Assembly (NCBI RefSeq): GCF_002927045.1
Contig: NZ_PRDW01000004.1
Coordinates: 186,001 to 250,000, forward strand
From: Mycetohabitans endofungorum
GTDB lineage: Bacteria > Pseudomonadota > Gammaproteobacteria > Burkholderiales > Burkholderiaceae
Length of the DNA stretch: 64,000 nucleotides
Direction of reading: 5' to 3'
Shown: piece by piece, positions 1 through 10,481 of the stretch
Layout of the letters: each line of letters begins with the position of its first letter
How positions within the stretch are numbered: the stretch's first letter is position 1
Notes under the pieces: model-generated
The model's input: the letters and a program-made list of their open reading frames with translations, nothing else
The model's database searches: none
What the model was told of the DNA's origin: nothing
Program-made: the position numbers and the translations under genes

Positions 1-111
1 GCGCTGTGCCGCGACCAGAAGTTGCCGATCCGGGTATTTTCGATCAATAAGCCCGGCGCCCTAAAGCGCATCGTGCAAGGCGATGACGAGGGCACGCTGG
101 TACACGTGTAA
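1..111 (+). CDS. pyrH: UMP kinase, C-terminal end (partial)
   Basis: The window opens inside an open frame that ends with TAA at 109-111. The visible 36 residues include [20 protein letters not shown] and end GTLVHV, which matches the C-terminus of bacterial UMP kinase (UMP to UDP, pyrimidine nucleotide synthesis, cytosolic hexamer). The neighbour supports the call, because pyrH lies directly before frr in nearly all betaproteobacteria. Only the tail is present, so the catalytic parts cannot be checked. Confidence 0.88.
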   Translation, partial: ALCRDQKLPIRVFSINKPGALKRIVQGDDEGTLVHV

Positions 112-194
112 ACTCGCAGGGTGGGACGAATGCCCGGCTTGGCCCATTCGCACGCGGCCGGCCGGCGTCCGACTACATCGTTTTGGAGGTTTGA

Positions 195-755
195 ATGACT
201 GTCGCAGACATCAAGAAGGGCGCGGAGCAGAAGATGCAGCGCTCGTTGGAAGCGTTTAAGAGCGATCTGGCGAAGATCCGCACGGGGCGCGCCCATACAG
301 GCTTGCTCGACCATATCCAGGTCGACTACTACGGCTCGAATGTACCGATCTCGCAGGTCGCGAACCTGACGCTGGTCGACGCTCGCACGATTGGCGTGCA
401 GCCGTGGGAAAAGAAGATGGTCGCGGTCGTTGAGAAGGCGATTCGTGAGTCGGATCTCGGTCTGAATCCGGCGACGCAAGGCGACCTGATCCGCGTGCCG
501 ATGCCGGCGCTGACCGAAGAGCGTCGCCGCGAGTTGACCAAGGTTGTGAAGTCGGAAGGCGAAAGCGCGAAGGTGGCAGTGCGTAACCTGCGCCGCGACG
601 CGAACGAGCAGTTGAAAAAGTTGCTGAAGGACAAGGACATCTCTGAGGATGATGAACGCCGGGCGCAAGACGAAGTTCAGAAGCTGACCGACAAGTTCGT
701 CGCCGAGATCGAGAAGTTGGTTCAGACTAAAGAAACGGAAATCATGACGGTGTGA
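195..755 (+). CDS. frr: Ribosome recycling factor
   Basis: This 186-aa protein has the normal family length. It splits post-termination 70S ribosomes together with EF-G so that subunits can be reused. Visible signatures are [20 protein letters not shown] at the N-terminus, IRTGRAH at about residue 30, and the C-terminal coiled helix with [25 protein letters not shown] lies 8 bases before the ATG at 195. It follows pyrH by about 80 bp and precedes uppS in the usual translation/envelope operon order. Confidence 0.98.
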   Translation: MTVADIKKGAEQKMQRSLEAFKSDLAKIRTGRAHTGLLDHIQVDYYGSNVPISQVANLTLVDARTIGVQPWEKKMVAVVEKAIRESDLGLNPATQGDLIRVPMPALTEERRRELTKVVKSEGESAKVAVRNLRRDANEQLKKLLKDKDISEDDERRAQDEVQKLTDKFVAEIEKLVQTKETEIMTV

Positions 756-825
756 CGCGACGGCGGTGCCTTGAGCGCCGCCGCTTGCTTTGCATCGTCG
801 CTGCCCGAGGCGGAACGACGAGACA

Positions 826-1608
826 ATGACCTATATCAGTTCCACTGTGTGCACCCCGACCGTCACGGACGTGCCGCGGCACATCGCGATCATCATGGAT
901 GGCAATGGCCGCTGGGCGCAGCGCAGGCGGCTGCCGCGCGTTGCGGGTCATACGAAGGGGCTCGATGCGGTGCGCACGATCGTCGAGGCGTGCGCGGCGC
1001 GTGGCGTCGAATTTTTGACGCTGTTTGCGTTCAGTTCCGAGAACTGGCGGCGGCCGGTTGACGAGGTATCGTTCTTGATGCGTCTGTTCATCAGCGCGCT
1101 CGAGCGTGAAATCGCGCGCCTACATACGAATGGCATCCGGCTGCGCGTGGTCGGCGACTTGTCGATGTTCGAGCCCCGGATCCAGGAGCTTGTGCGCCGC
1201 GCGCAAGCTAAGACGGCAGCCAATACCGGACTGACGCTAACCATTGCGGCGAATTATGGCGGCCGTTGGGATATTTTGCAGGCTACGCGCAAGATTGCGC
1301 AGCAATGCGTAGATGCCGGCGCGATGCAGAATGTGGATGAGGCGAGCTTCGCGCAACACTTGGCAATGGCGTATGCGCCGGAGCCGGACTTGTTCATTCG
1401 CACCGGCGGGGAGCAGCGCGTCAGCAATTTCCTGCTGTGGCAGCTCGCTTATACCGAATTCTATTTCACCGACGTGTTCTGGCCGGACTTTAATGATGCG
1501 CAATTAAGTAAGGCGATCGCTTCGTACCGCGAGCGCGAACGGCGCTTCGGGCGCACCAGCGCGCAACTCACCCGGCAGTCGCAAAACGTCGATTCGCTGT
1601 CATGCTAA
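826..1608 (+). CDS. uppS: Isoprenyl transferase (undecaprenyl-diphosphate synthase)
   Basis: Cis-prenyltransferase that extends FPP with isopentenyl-PP to give undecaprenyl diphosphate, the lipid carrier for peptidoglycan and O-antigen. The conserved first motif [14 protein letters not shown] carries the catalytic Asp. [11 protein letters not shown] and the C-terminal [20 protein letters not shown] are also present. The ATG at 826 gives 260 aa, the usual Burkholderia length. An in-frame TTG at 790 would add 12 unconserved residues. Its stop overlaps the start of cdsA by 7 bp, which suggests translational coupling. Confidence 0.97.
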   Translation: MTYISSTVCTPTVTDVPRHIAIIMDGNGRWAQRRRLPRVAGHTKGLDAVRTIVEACAARGVEFLTLFAFSSENWRRPVDEVSFLMRLFISALEREIARLHTNGIRLRVVGDLSMFEPRIQELVRRAQAKTAANTGLTLTIAANYGGRWDILQATRKIAQQCVDAGAMQNVDEASFAQHLAMAYAPEPDLFIRTGGEQRVSNFLLWQLAYTEFYFTDVFWPDFNDAQLSKAIASYRERERRFGRTSAQLTRQSQNVDSLSC

Positions 1609-2420
1609 GAACCCGTGTCGTTACGGCGATCGTCCTGCTGGCCGTTTTACTGCCCGTTACGCTGTTTGCCCCGTTGGGCGGTTTCGGTGCGCTGATCGGC
1701 TTTGTGCTGGTGTTTGCCGCGTGGGAATGGGCCAAGCTATTGAAGTTGCCGGGCGTCTGGCCGTTCGCCTACGCGGCGCTGGCCGGCGTGGTGCTGGTCG
1801 CCTATGTGTTCGCGGGCGCGCCGCGCGGTGACGCGGTATCGCGGGCGGCTGCGGTGTTCTGGATTGCCGCGGCGCCGTTCGCGCTGCTGCGCAAGCCGAC
1901 GCTGGCCGTTGGCGCGTGGCGCGGTTTCCTGCTGGCGGCCGGCCTGGTGCTGTTCGTCGCGTGCTGGCATGCGTTGATGGTCGCGCGCGCGACCGGCGTC
2001 ATATTCGCCCTGTCGCTGTTGTTGATCGTCTGGCTTGCCGATATCGGCGCATACTTTGCGGGCAGGTGCTTTGGCCGGCACAAGCTGGCGCCGGCGATCA
2101 GTCCGGGTAAGACGTGGGAAGGGGCGATCGGCGGATGGCTATCGGTCGTCGTCGTGGTCGCGGCGCTTGCGCTTGCCGCGCATCCGGGCGTGCCGACCGT
2201 GGCCGGCGCGCTGGTCGAGCGTCTCGGCGTCGTGGGCGCGGTGCTCGCGCTGAGCGTGCTGGTCGCCTTCAGCATCGTCGGCGACCTGTTCGAGTCGCTG
2301 TTGAAGCGTCAGGCTGGCGTGAAGGATTCGAGTCAGTTGCTGCCCGGCCATGGCGGTGTGCTGGACCGGATCGACGCGCTGTTGCCCGTGCTGCCGCTGG
2401 CGATGCTGCTTTTGAGCTGA
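1602..2420 (+). CDS. cdsA: Phosphatidate cytidylyltransferase
   Basis: Inner-membrane enzyme making CDP-diacylglycerol from phosphatidic acid and CTP, the branch point to all phospholipids. The 272-aa protein is hydrophobic throughout with about eight membrane segments. It carries the family signature near the C-terminus: [12 protein letters not shown], then [18 protein letters not shown] followed by LDRIDAL. It overlaps uppS by 7 bp and is followed after 8 bp by dxr, so it sits inside a tightly packed operon. Confidence 0.97.
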   Translation: MLRTRVVTAIVLLAVLLPVTLFAPLGGFGALIGFVLVFAAWEWAKLLKLPGVWPFAYAALAGVVLVAYVFAGAPRGDAVSRAAAVFWIAAAPFALLRKPTLAVGAWRGFLLAAGLVLFVACWHALMVARATGVIFALSLLLIVWLADIGAYFAGRCFGRHKLAPAISPGKTWEGAIGGWLSVVVVVAALALAAHPGVPTVAGALVERLGVVGAVLALSVLVAFSIVGDLFESLLKRQAGVKDSSQLLPGHGGVLDRIDALLPVLPLAMLLLS

Positions 2421-2428
2421 AATCATTG

Positions 2429-3655
2429 ATGATGCAACATTGTGTGACCCTGCTGGGTTCGACGGGCTCGATCGGTGATAGCACGCTGGACGTGATCGCC
2501 CGGCATCCGGATCGATTTTCGATCCACGCGTTGACCGCGCACCGCAACTGGGAAAAACTTGCTGAGCAATGCGTGCGCTTCGCGCCACACGTCGCGGTGG
2601 TCGGTGATGCGCAAACGGCCACGCAGTTGCAGGCGCGGCTGCGTGAGGCGGGCTGTGCGACGCGCGTGGACTACGGCCGCGACGCGCTGGCCGCCGCCGC
2701 GTCGGACGCCGCTTGCAATACGGTGGTTGCCGCCATTGTGGGCGCGGCCGGGCTGGAGCCGACGTTGGCGGCGGCGCGTGCCGGCAAGCGGATCTTGCTT
2801 GCGAACAAGGAGGCGCTGGTGATGTCCGGCGCATTGTTCATGGATGCGGTCTATGCCAGTGGCGCCGCGCTGCTGCCCGTTGACAGTGAGCACAATGCAA
2901 TCTTCCAGTGCTTTCCGCGCGAGCCCAGTTTGCACGGCGCTGTGACCCGGATCCAGCTCACCGCGTCCGGCGGTCCATTCCGGCTGCGTGAACCGGCTAC
3001 GCTGGTCGACGTGACGCCGGAGCAAGCGTGCAAGCATCCGAACTGGGCCATGGGGCGCAAGATCTCGGTCGATTCGGCCACGATGATGAACAAGGGCCTC
3101 GAGGTGATTGAGGCGCGCTGGTTGTTCGATCTGCGGCCCGAGCAGATTGACGTGTTGATCCATCCGCAAAGCGTGATTCATTCGCTGGTGTCGTATGCGG
3201 ACGGCTCGACACTCGCGCAACTGGGCAATCCCGATATGCGCACGCCGATCGCGCATGCACTGGCGTTTCCGACGCGAATCGTGTCGGGCGTTGAGCAGCT
3301 GGATCTGGCGCGGGTGGCGACGCTGACATTTGAGCCGCCTGACTACGAGCGCTTTCCGTGTCTGGCGCTCGCGCTGCAGGCATTGCGCGACGGCGGCTCG
3401 GCGAGCACGGTATTGAACGCGGCGAACGAGGTCGCGGTCGAAGCGTTTCTTGCGCGACACATCGGCTTTACCACGATCGCGGCAGTCGTTGGCGACGTGC
3501 TCGAACAAGTCCAGGCCGATGTCGCCACGACGCTGGACGCGGTGCTCGACGTCGATGCGCAGGCGCGCCGTGCGGCGCAAGAGGCGCTGGCCCGCTACCG
3601 TACGCATGACCGGGCCGGCATGCGCGGCGGTGCGGCGGCCAGTCAGCTTGGCTGA
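2429..3655 (+). CDS. dxr: 1-deoxy-D-xylulose-5-phosphate reductoisomerase
   Basis: NADPH-dependent first committed step of the MEP isoprenoid pathway (DXP to MEP), which supplies the precursor used by UppS upstream. The NADPH motif [13 protein letters not shown] lies at the N-terminus, followed by [25 protein letters not shown] (metal-binding Asp/Glu) and [16 protein letters not shown] chose the ATG pair at 2429/2432 because the open frame upstream only shadows the end of cdsA in another frame. The length of about 408 aa is normal. Confidence 0.97.
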   Translation: MMQHCVTLLGSTGSIGDSTLDVIARHPDRFSIHALTAHRNWEKLAEQCVRFAPHVAVVGDAQTATQLQARLREAGCATRVDYGRDALAAAASDAACNTVVAAIVGAAGLEPTLAAARAGKRILLANKEALVMSGALFMDAVYASGAALLPVDSEHNAIFQCFPREPSLHGAVTRIQLTASGGPFRLREPATLVDVTPEQACKHPNWAMGRKISVDSATMMNKGLEVIEARWLFDLRPEQIDVLIHPQSVIHSLVSYADGSTLAQLGNPDMRTPIAHALAFPTRIVSGVEQLDLARVATLTFEPPDYERFPCLALALQALRDGGSASTVLNAANEVAVEAFLARHIGFTTIAAVVGDVLEQVQADVATTLDAVLDVDAQARRAAQEALARYRTHDRAGMRGGAAASQLG

Positions 3656-3709
3656 CAGGCGCGTTCATTCGGCGGGCCGTCACGTGTGGCATATTGCAGC
3701 GAGGATCGC

Positions 3710-5074
3710 ATGAGTTTGCTGATTCAACTGGTTTCGTTCATTGTGGCGATCGGCATCCTGGTCGTCGTGCATGAATTCGGCCATTATTTGATCGCGCGCG
3801 CCGCCGGCGTTAAAGTGTTGCGTTTTTCCGTTGGCTTCGGCCGGCCACTACTGCGCCGGACCAGCCCGGTCACCGGCACCGAGTGGACGCTCTGTGCACT
3901 GCCGCTCGGCGGCTACGTGAAGATGCTCGACGAGCGCGATACCGATACGCGCATCGCTGCGCAGGATCTGCCGCACGCATTCAACCGCAAGCCCGTCGGC
4001 TGGCGCTTTGCCATCGTCGCCGGCGGACCGCTCGCCAATTTCTTGCTGGCTATCGTACTGCTGGCGGGCATCTACGCGGGTGGCGTCGCCGAGCCGGTGG
4101 CCACGCTGGCGGCGCCCACTGCCGATTCGGTCGCGCAACGCGCCGGCTTCGTCGGCGGCGAGACCGTGGTGGCGGTGCGGGCGCCGGACGGGACCACCGA
4201 GCCGGTGCGCTCCTGGAGCGATTTACGCTGGAAGCTGCTCGATGCGCAGTTCGATCAGCGCAACATCGTACTGTTGGCCAAAGTGGGTAACGATACGCTC
4301 GATTACCCAGTCGATTTGTCGCGGGCAGCGCGCCCAGAGCAGGACGAGGATGTCATCGAGCGCCTGGGCTTCGAGCCGGGCGGTAAATTGCGGGTGGCCA
4401 GTGTGGAGCCGGACAGTGCGGCGCAGCGCGCGGGGCTGGCTGCGGGCGATGTGGTCGTCGCGCTCGACGGTAACGCTGTGCAGGGCGCCCATGCGTTCAT
4501 TGCGGCGATCCAGGCGCACGCGCTCAAGCATTTGACGATCACGGTCGAGCGCGACGGTGCGCGCCGCGACATCGACGTTGTGCCCGACGAACGGCTCGAT
4601 ACGGCTGGCGGCCATGCGGTCGGCCGCATCGGTGCGGCGATGGCCACGCAGGTGCAGACCGTGGATGTGGAATACGGCTTAACGGAAAGCCTGCAGCTGG
4701 GGGCGCGGCGCACGTGGGATATCTCGACCTATTCAGTGCGCATGTTCTGGCGGATGCTCAGCGGCCAGGCTTCGCTGAAGAACCTGTCCGGACCGGTCAC
4801 GATTGCCGACTACGCGGGCAAGAGCGCGCAACTGGGCGTTGCCTCATTTGCGTCGTTTCTGGCGCTGGTCAGCATCAGCCTCGGCGTGCTGAATCTGTTG
4901 CCGATTCCGGTATTGGACGGGGGGCATCTGTTATATTATTCGGTTGAAGCCGTGACGGGCAAGGCTGTTTCGGAACGCTGGCAACTCATTTTACAAAGGG
5001 CAGGTCTCGTGTGCATCGTTGCATTGTCCGCGATCGCGCTGTTTAACGACTTGTCACGTCTGATTCATTTCTAA
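3710..5074 (+). CDS. rseP: Site-2 protease RseP, inner-membrane zinc metalloprotease
   Basis: Intramembrane protease that cleaves anti-sigma factor RseA in the sigma-E envelope stress response and removes signal peptide remnants. The HEFGH zinc motif lies in the first membrane helix at about residue 20. Two PDZ domains lie in the middle (the second around VASVEPDSAAQRAGLAAGD), and the third metal ligand is in NLLPIPVLDGGHLLYY. The GAGG ribosome site and the ATG at 3710 give 454 aa, the usual size. It lies next to bamA, an arrangement conserved in proteobacteria. Confidence 0.97.
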   Translation: MSLLIQLVSFIVAIGILVVVHEFGHYLIARAAGVKVLRFSVGFGRPLLRRTSPVTGTEWTLCALPLGGYVKMLDERDTDTRIAAQDLPHAFNRKPVGWRFAIVAGGPLANFLLAIVLLAGIYAGGVAEPVATLAAPTADSVAQRAGFVGGETVVAVRAPDGTTEPVRSWSDLRWKLLDAQFDQRNIVLLAKVGNDTLDYPVDLSRAARPEQDEDVIERLGFEPGGKLRVASVEPDSAAQRAGLAAGDVVVALDGNAVQGAHAFIAAIQAHALKHLTITVERDGARRDIDVVPDERLDTAGGHAVGRIGAAMATQVQTVDVEYGLTESLQLGARRTWDISTYSVRMFWRMLSGQASLKNLSGPVTIADYAGKSAQLGVASFASFLALVSISLGVLNLLPIPVLDGGHLLYYSVEAVTGKAVSERWQLILQRAGLVCIVALSAIALFNDLSRLIHF

Positions 5075-5140
5075 GTCGATGCCATGTACGCGCGGGTGGC
5101 GCGGTATGCATCGCAACAGCAAAAACATTGGGGAAGCAAG

Positions 5141-7444
5141 TTGTTCAAACATCACCGCTTTGTTCCTAAGACGGTTGCAGCTGCGTTGTTCGTGGCACAC
5201 GGGATAGTTGCGCATGCTACGGTGCCGTTTGTCGTCAAGGACATCCGCCTCGAAGGACTGCAGCGGGTAGAGCCGGGTACCGTGTTTGCCTACTTGCCGA
5301 TCAAGCAAGGCGATACGTTCACCGACGACAAGGGATCGGAAGCCATTCGCGCCTTGTATGCGACCGGCTTCTTCAGTGACGTCAAGGTCTTGGCGCAAAA
5401 CGACGTCGTGGTGGTTAACGTGCAGGAGCGTCCGGCCATCGGCTCGATCGACTTCGCCGGCATCCATGAGTTCGACAAGGAAAACTTGACCAAGGCGCTG
5501 CGCGCGGTCGGCCTGTCCAATGGACGCTACTACGACAAGGCGCTGGTCGATAAAGCTGAGCAGGAACTGAAACGGCAATACCTGACGCGCGGCTACTACG
5601 CAGCGGAGGTGAAGACGACGGTCACGCCGATCGACCGCAATCGCGTGTCGATCCTGCTCTCGGTCGTCGAGGGGCCAAGCGCGAAGATCCGCCAGATCAA
5701 TTTCATCGGCAACAAAACGTTCTCGACCAGCACATTGCGCGACGAGATGCAGTTGTCCACACCGAACTGGTTCTCGTGGTACACGAAGGCCGACTTGTAT
5801 TCGAAGGAAAAGTTGACCGGTGACCTGGAGAACATCCGCTCGTACTACCTGAACCGCGGTTATCTCGAGTTCAATATCGACTCGACGCAGGTGTCGATCT
5901 CGCCGGACAAAAAAAATATGTATCTGACGGTCACGCTGCATGAGGGCGAGCCGTACAAGGTATCGAGCATCAAGCTCGCCGGCAACTTGCTCGACAAGGA
6001 GGCCGAACTCGCGAAGCTCGTGCAGTTGAAGCCGGGCGATCGGTTCTCCGCAGAGAAGCTGCAGGCGTCGACCAAGGCAATCGTCGACAAGCTGGGTGAG
6101 TATGGCTACGCATTCGCCAGTGTGAACGCGCAGCCGGACATCGATCAGGAGCACCATACAGTCAACCTGATTTTGCAGGTCGATCCGAGCCGGCGCGTTT
6201 ACGTGCGCCGCGTGAACATCACGGGCAACAATAAGACGCGCGACGAAGTGATCCGCCGCGAGATGCGGCAATTCGAGAGTTCGTGGTTCGACAGCCACCG
6301 ACTTGCGCTGTCGAAGGATCGGGTCAACCGGCTGGGCTACTTCACTGATGTGGACGTGACGACGGCGCCGGTGGAGGGCACGAACGACCAGGTTGATGTC
6401 GACGTGAAGGTGACCGAGAAGCCAACCGGCGCGATCACGCTTGGCGCGGGCTTCTCGTCAACCGACAAGGTCGTGCTGTCGGCCGGCGTGTCGCAGGACA
6501 ACGTGTTCGGCTCCGGCACGAGCCTGTCGGTGAACGTCAACACCGCTCGTACGTATCGCACGCTGGCTGTCACGCAGGTCGATCCGTACTTCACGATCGA
6601 CGGCATCAAGAGAATTACCGACGTCTACTATCGCACGTACCAGCCGCTGTATTACTCAACCAATTCGAGCTTCCGGATCATCACCGCGGGCGGCGACCTG
6701 AAGTTCGGCATTCCGTTCTCGGAAGCCGACACCGTGTATTTCGGTGCCGGCGTCGAGCAGAATCGCCTGGACATCGACTCGGCGACGCCGCAGAGTTACA
6801 TCGATTACGTGAACCAGTTTGGCCGCGTGTCGAACAACGTGCCGGTCACCATCGGTTGGTCGCGCGACGCGCGCGACAGCGCGCTAGTGCCCAGCCGCGG
6901 CTATTACACGCAGGCCAATGCCGAATACGGCACGCCGATCGGCAAGGCGCAGTACTACAAGGCTGATCTGCAGGCGCAATACTATTACTCGTTCGCCCGC
7001 GGCTTCGTGCTGGGCCTGAACCTGCAAGGCGGCTATGGCAACGGGCTCGGCGGCAAGCCGTACCCGATCTTCAAGAACTACTTCGCCGGCGGTATTGGGT
7101 CAGTGCGTGGCTACGAGCCGAGTTCGCTGGGCCCGCGCGACAAGGCGACAAACGACCCGATCGGCGGCTCAAAGATGATCGTGGGCAACATAGAGTTGAC
7201 GTTCCCACTGCCTGGGACTGGCTACGACCGAACATTGCGCGTGTTCACGTTCCTCGATGGCGGTAACGTATGGGGTACCGAAGGCAACAGTATCGGCGCG
7301 AACGGCTTGCGCTACGGCTACGGCCTAGGCTTGGCGTGGATCTCGCCGATTGGTCCGTTGAAGCTGAGCCTGGGTTTCCCGCTGGTCAAGCATAACGGCG
7401 ATCAATACCAGAAATTCCAGTTCCAGATCGGTACTGCATTCTGA
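5141..7444 (+). CDS. bamA: Outer membrane protein assembly factor BamA
   Basis: Central subunit of the BAM complex that folds and inserts beta-barrel proteins. A signal peptide (FKHHRFVPKTVAAALFVAHG, cleavage near AHA-T) is followed by five POTRA domains to about residue 420 and a 16-strand barrel with the conserved GGIGSVRGYEPSSLGPRD loop. The C-terminal strand ends in Phe (FQFQIGTAF). I prefer the TTG at 5141, preceded by GGGGAAG, because it starts directly at the conserved signal peptide. An ATG at 5084 would add 19 unlike residues. About 767 aa. Confidence 0.96.
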   Translation: MFKHHRFVPKTVAAALFVAHGIVAHATVPFVVKDIRLEGLQRVEPGTVFAYLPIKQGDTFTDDKGSEAIRALYATGFFSDVKVLAQNDVVVVNVQERPAIGSIDFAGIHEFDKENLTKALRAVGLSNGRYYDKALVDKAEQELKRQYLTRGYYAAEVKTTVTPIDRNRVSILLSVVEGPSAKIRQINFIGNKTFSTSTLRDEMQLSTPNWFSWYTKADLYSKEKLTGDLENIRSYYLNRGYLEFNIDSTQVSISPDKKNMYLTVTLHEGEPYKVSSIKLAGNLLDKEAELAKLVQLKPGDRFSAEKLQASTKAIVDKLGEYGYAFASVNAQPDIDQEHHTVNLILQVDPSRRVYVRRVNITGNNKTRDEVIRREMRQFESSWFDSHRLALSKDRVNRLGYFTDVDVTTAPVEGTNDQVDVDVKVTEKPTGAITLGAGFSSTDKVVLSAGVSQDNVFGSGTSLSVNVNTARTYRTLAVTQVDPYFTIDGIKRITDVYYRTYQPLYYSTNSSFRIITAGGDLKFGIPFSEADTVYFGAGVEQNRLDIDSATPQSYIDYVNQFGRVSNNVPVTIGWSRDARDSALVPSRGYYTQANAEYGTPIGKAQYYKADLQAQYYYSFARGFVLGLNLQGGYGNGLGGKPYPIFKNYFAGGIGSVRGYEPSSLGPRDKATNDPIGGSKMIVGNIELTFPLPGTGYDRTLRVFTFLDGGNVWGTEGNSIGANGLRYGYGLGLAWISPIGPLKLSLGFPLVKHNGDQYQKFQFQIGTAF

Positions 7445-7472
7445 CAAACATCCATCGGCTCGAGAGGTGACT

Positions 7473-8000
7473 TTGCTGACCAGAAGATTTTCCCGCTATA
7501 TCGCAATGGGCGTGCTCGCGATGTCCACCGGTGGTGCCGCAGTGGCCGTCTACGCGCAAGAGGCGCGCATCGCGGCGGTCGATTCGGACCGCATCCTGCG
7601 TGAGTCGGCGCCGGCCAAGTCCGCGCAGTCTAAGCTTGAGCAAGAGTTCTCCAAGCGCGACCGCGGCCTGCAGGAGATGGCGCAAAAGCTCAAGGCGATG
7701 TCTGACAACCTGGATAAGAATGGTGCGTCGATGTCCCCGTCCGAGCGGCAGCAGCGACAACGCGACCTCGCCCAGCTCGATACGGACTTCCAACGCAAGC
7801 AGCGCGAGTTTCGCGAGGACCTGAACCAGCGTCGCAACGAGGAGCTGGCTGGCGTGCTGGACCGGGCCAACAAGGCGATCCGGCAGATCGCCGAGCAGCA
7901 GCACTATGATCTGGTGGTGCAGGAGGCGGTCTACGTGAGTCCGCGCATCAACATCACAGACCAGGTGCTGAAGGCGCTCGCCAACGGCACGTCGAATTGA
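7473..8000 (+). CDS. skp: Periplasmic chaperone Skp/OmpH
   Basis: Trimeric periplasmic chaperone that holds unfolded outer-membrane proteins for BamA, its upstream neighbour. An N-terminal signal peptide ends around AVYAQ and is followed by the conserved start [20 protein letters not shown] long charged helical region (about residues 45-120, rich in K, Q, R and E) forms the tentacles. The TTG at 7473, 6 bp after AGAGG, is the best start; the GTG at 7467 overlaps the ribosome site. About 175 aa, normal for the family. Confidence 0.93.
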   Translation: MLTRRFSRYIAMGVLAMSTGGAAVAVYAQEARIAAVDSDRILRESAPAKSAQSKLEQEFSKRDRGLQEMAQKLKAMSDNLDKNGASMSPSERQQRQRDLAQLDTDFQRKQREFREDLNQRRNEELAGVLDRANKAIRQIAEQQHYDLVVQEAVYVSPRINITDQVLKALANGTSN

Positions 8001-8017
8001 CTGGGGTATCGTCGCGC

Positions 8018-9133
8018 ATGTCGATGACGCTAACCCAGTTGACGCAACGCTACGGCGGCACAGTCGTGGGCGACGCGGACCGCACGATCGCGGGTCTCGC
8101 GCCGCTGGACAGCGCGGGCCCCGGCCAGCTTGCCTTCGTTGCCAATCCGAAGTATTTGTCGCAGGCCGGCTCGACGCGCGCGGCGGCGGTATTGATCAGC
8201 CAGCCGGACCTGGACAAGCTGCAAGCTGAGCACGGGGTAACCGGCGCCGCGCCTGGGCCAGCCTTCGTCGTGACGCCGAACCCGTACGCTTATTTTGCGC
8301 GCGTTGCACAACAGTTCGCAGCGGCGGCGCTGCCGGCCGCTGCGGCTGGCATTCATCCCGGCGCGGTGGTGGACCCCGCCGCGAAGGTGGCGGCCAGCGC
8401 GACGATCGGCCCCCATGTGACGATCGAGGCGGGCGCGGTGATCGGCGAGCGCGTGCGCATCGACGCGCATGCCTTCGTCGGCCATGGTGCAGTGATCGGC
8501 GACGATTCGCGCCTGTACCCGAACGTGAGCGTGTACCATGGCTGCCAGCTCGGCAAGCGCGTGATCGTGCATTCAGGTGCAGTGATCGGCGCGGACGGCT
8601 TCGGCTTTGCGCCGGACTTCGTCGGCAAAGGTGACGAACAGACTGGCGAATGGGTGAAGATACCGCAGGTCGGCGCGGTGACGATTGGCCCGGACGTGGA
8701 GATCGGCGCGAACACGACCATTGATCGCGGCGCGATGGCCGATACGGTCATCGAACAGGGCGTGAAAATCGACAACTTGGTGCAGATCGGGCACAACTGC
8801 CGGATCGGCGCTTACACAGTGATCGCCGGTTGCGCGGGTATCGCTGGCAGCACGACGATCGGTCAGCACTGCATGATCGGCGGCGCGGTCGGCATTGCCG
8901 GCCACGTCACGCTCGCCGATCGTGTGATCGTGACCGCGAAGTCCGGGGTGTCCAAATCGCTACTCAAGCCGGGCATCTATACGAGCGCGTTTCCCGCCGT
9001 GCCCCACGGTGACTGGAACAGGAGCGCGGCGCTGCTGCGCAACATCGACAAGCTGCGCGAGCGGATCAAGACGCTCGAAGCCGCGCTTGACGCGGGCCAT
9101 GCGCCGCGCGGCGATGCCGGCGAGCAGCCGTAA
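8018..9133 (+). CDS. lpxD: UDP-3-O-(3-hydroxyacyl)glucosamine N-acyltransferase
   Basis: Third step of lipid A synthesis: it adds the N-linked hydroxyacyl chain to UDP-3-O-acyl-glucosamine. The N-terminal uridine-binding domain ([20 protein letters not shown]) is followed by a long left-handed beta helix of hexapeptide repeats (for example [12 protein letters not shown], where a catalytic His-rich segment IGHNCRIG follows) and a C-terminal helix [15 protein letters not shown]. The start is ATG at 8018 or 8024. It begins 17 bp after skp and belongs to the lpxD-fabZ-lpxA-lpxB block. Confidence 0.96.
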   Translation: MSMTLTQLTQRYGGTVVGDADRTIAGLAPLDSAGPGQLAFVANPKYLSQAGSTRAAAVLISQPDLDKLQAEHGVTGAAPGPAFVVTPNPYAYFARVAQQFAAAALPAAAAGIHPGAVVDPAAKVAASATIGPHVTIEAGAVIGERVRIDAHAFVGHGAVIGDDSRLYPNVSVYHGCQLGKRVIVHSGAVIGADGFGFAPDFVGKGDEQTGEWVKIPQVGAVTIGPDVEIGANTTIDRGAMADTVIEQGVKIDNLVQIGHNCRIGAYTVIAGCAGIAGSTTIGQHCMIGGAVGIAGHVTLADRVIVTAKSGVSKSLLKPGIYTSAFPAVPHGDWNRSAALLRNIDKLRERIKTLEAALDAGHAPRGDAGEQP

Positions 9134-9174
9134 CACACTGTATGCAATGCGCGACCCAGTCGCGTCGAAACACC

Positions 9175-9639
9175 ATGAGCACTGAAACAATAAACCTGGA
9201 CATCCACAAGATTCTCACGCTGCTGCCGCATCGCTATCCGATTCTGCTCGTTGACCGCGTGCTGGAACTCGAACCGCACAAGCGCATTAAGGCACTGAAG
9301 AACGTGACGGTCAACGAACCGTATTTCACCGGTCATTTCCCGACGCGGCCGGTGATGCCCGGCGTGCTGATCCTCGAGGCACTGGCGCAGACAGCGGCGC
9401 TGCTCACGTTCGCCGAGGAGCCGCACGATACGGACAATACGCTGTACTACTTCGTCGGCATCGATGGCGCGCGCTTCAAGCGTGTCGTGGAGCCAGGCGA
9501 CCAGCTGATGCTGAACGTGTCGTTCGAACGGTACATGCGGGGTATTTGGAAATTCAAGGCGCGCGCCGAGGTCGAAGGGACGTTGGCGGCCGAAGCTGAC
9601 TTGATGTGCACGGTTAAGCAAACGGATTCCGCCGCCTGA
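9175..9639 (+). CDS. fabZ: 3-hydroxyacyl-ACP dehydratase FabZ
   Basis: Hot-dog fold dehydratase of type II fatty acid synthesis, which competes with LpxA for hydroxyacyl-ACP and so balances phospholipid against lipid A. The active-site His is in [19 protein letters not shown], and the catalytic Glu lies in [18 protein letters not shown]. The ATG at 9175 gives 154 aa, the normal length. In-frame upstream codons (from 9142) are not conserved. The gene sits between lpxD and lpxA as in E. coli. Confidence 0.97.
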   Translation: MSTETINLDIHKILTLLPHRYPILLVDRVLELEPHKRIKALKNVTVNEPYFTGHFPTRPVMPGVLILEALAQTAALLTFAEEPHDTDNTLYYFVGIDGARFKRVVEPGDQLMLNVSFERYMRGIWKFKARAEVEGTLAAEADLMCTVKQTDSAA

Positions 9640-9682
9640 GTGCGGGCGTTTTCGCAACGCAAAACGAAGCAAGGGCGAAGGT

Positions 9683-10471
9683 ATGACTCGTATCCATCCC
9701 ACCGCGATCATCGAAGCGGGCGCGAGCCTGGACGACACCGTCCAGATCGGCCCGTACGCGGTTATTGGGGCGCACGTGCGCATCGGCGCGCACACGACGG
9801 TCGGTTCGCACACGGTCATCGAAGGCCATACGACGATCGGCGAAGACAACCGGATCGGCCATTTTGCGGCGCTCGGCGGTGCGCCGCAGGACATGAAGTA
9901 CGCTGGCGAGCCGACGCGGCTCGAGATAGGCGATCGCAACACGATTCGCGAATTCACGACGATTCACACCGGTACCGCACAAGACAGCGGCGTCACCCGT
10001 ATTGGCGACGACAACTGGATCATGGCATACGTGCACATTGCTCATGACTGCCGGGTTGGCAACCATACGGTATTTTCGAGCAATGCGCAGATTGCCGGGC
10101 ACGTCGACGTCGGCGATTGGGCGATCCTTGGCGGCATGTCCGGTGTGCACCAGTTCGTGCGCATCGGCGAACATGCGTTTCTCGGTGGCGCGTCGGCGTT
10201 AGTGCAGGACTTGCCGCCGTATGTGATTGCGGCGGGTGAAAAGGCCCAGCCGCACGGCGTCAACATTGAGGGGCTGCGCCGTCGCGGCTTCACCGCCGAT
10301 GCGATTTCCGCGTTGCGGGCCGCGTATCGGACCCTCTATAAAAACGGCTTATCGTTAGACGAGGCGAAAGCGCAGTTGCGTGAGTTGGCGGGGCAGGGCG
10401 GCGACGGCGATGAGCCGGTCACGACGTTCCTGCGCTTCATCGAGACCGCCAAGCGCGGCATCATTCGCTGA
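9683..10471 (+). CDS. lpxA: UDP-N-acetylglucosamine acyltransferase
   Basis: First step of lipid A synthesis: transfer of 3-hydroxyacyl from ACP to UDP-GlcNAc O3. The 262-aa protein is built from hexapeptide repeats ([20 protein letters not shown] and onward). The conserved [20 protein letters not shown] contains the catalytic His. A C-terminal helical domain starts at [15 protein letters not shown]. It begins 43 bp after fabZ and is followed after 10 bp by lpxB. Confidence 0.97.
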   Translation: MTRIHPTAIIEAGASLDDTVQIGPYAVIGAHVRIGAHTTVGSHTVIEGHTTIGEDNRIGHFAALGGAPQDMKYAGEPTRLEIGDRNTIREFTTIHTGTAQDSGVTRIGDDNWIMAYVHIAHDCRVGNHTVFSSNAQIAGHVDVGDWAILGGMSGVHQFVRIGEHAFLGGASALVQDLPPYVIAAGEKAQPHGVNIEGLRRRGFTADAISALRAAYRTLYKNGLSLDEAKAQLRELAGQGGDGDEPVTTFLRFIETAKRGIIR

Positions 10472-10481
10472 TGCATCGACG

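Noticed and set aside
2114-2428. Extended N-terminus for dxr reaching into cdsA
   Set aside because: The extra 105 codons are Arg-rich out-of-frame cdsA sequence; dxr homology starts at the ATG pair at 2429/2432.
2423-3607. 394-codon minus-strand open frame over dxr
   Set aside because: Antisense shadow of a complete dxr gene, with no domain of its own.
5054-6298. 414-codon minus-strand open frame over bamA
   Set aside because: Antisense shadow of bamA; composition and lack of domains show it is not coding.
10380-10481. Extended N-terminus for lpxB reaching into lpxA
   Set aside because: The added residues are an out-of-frame reading of lpxA; the conserved protein starts at 10482.
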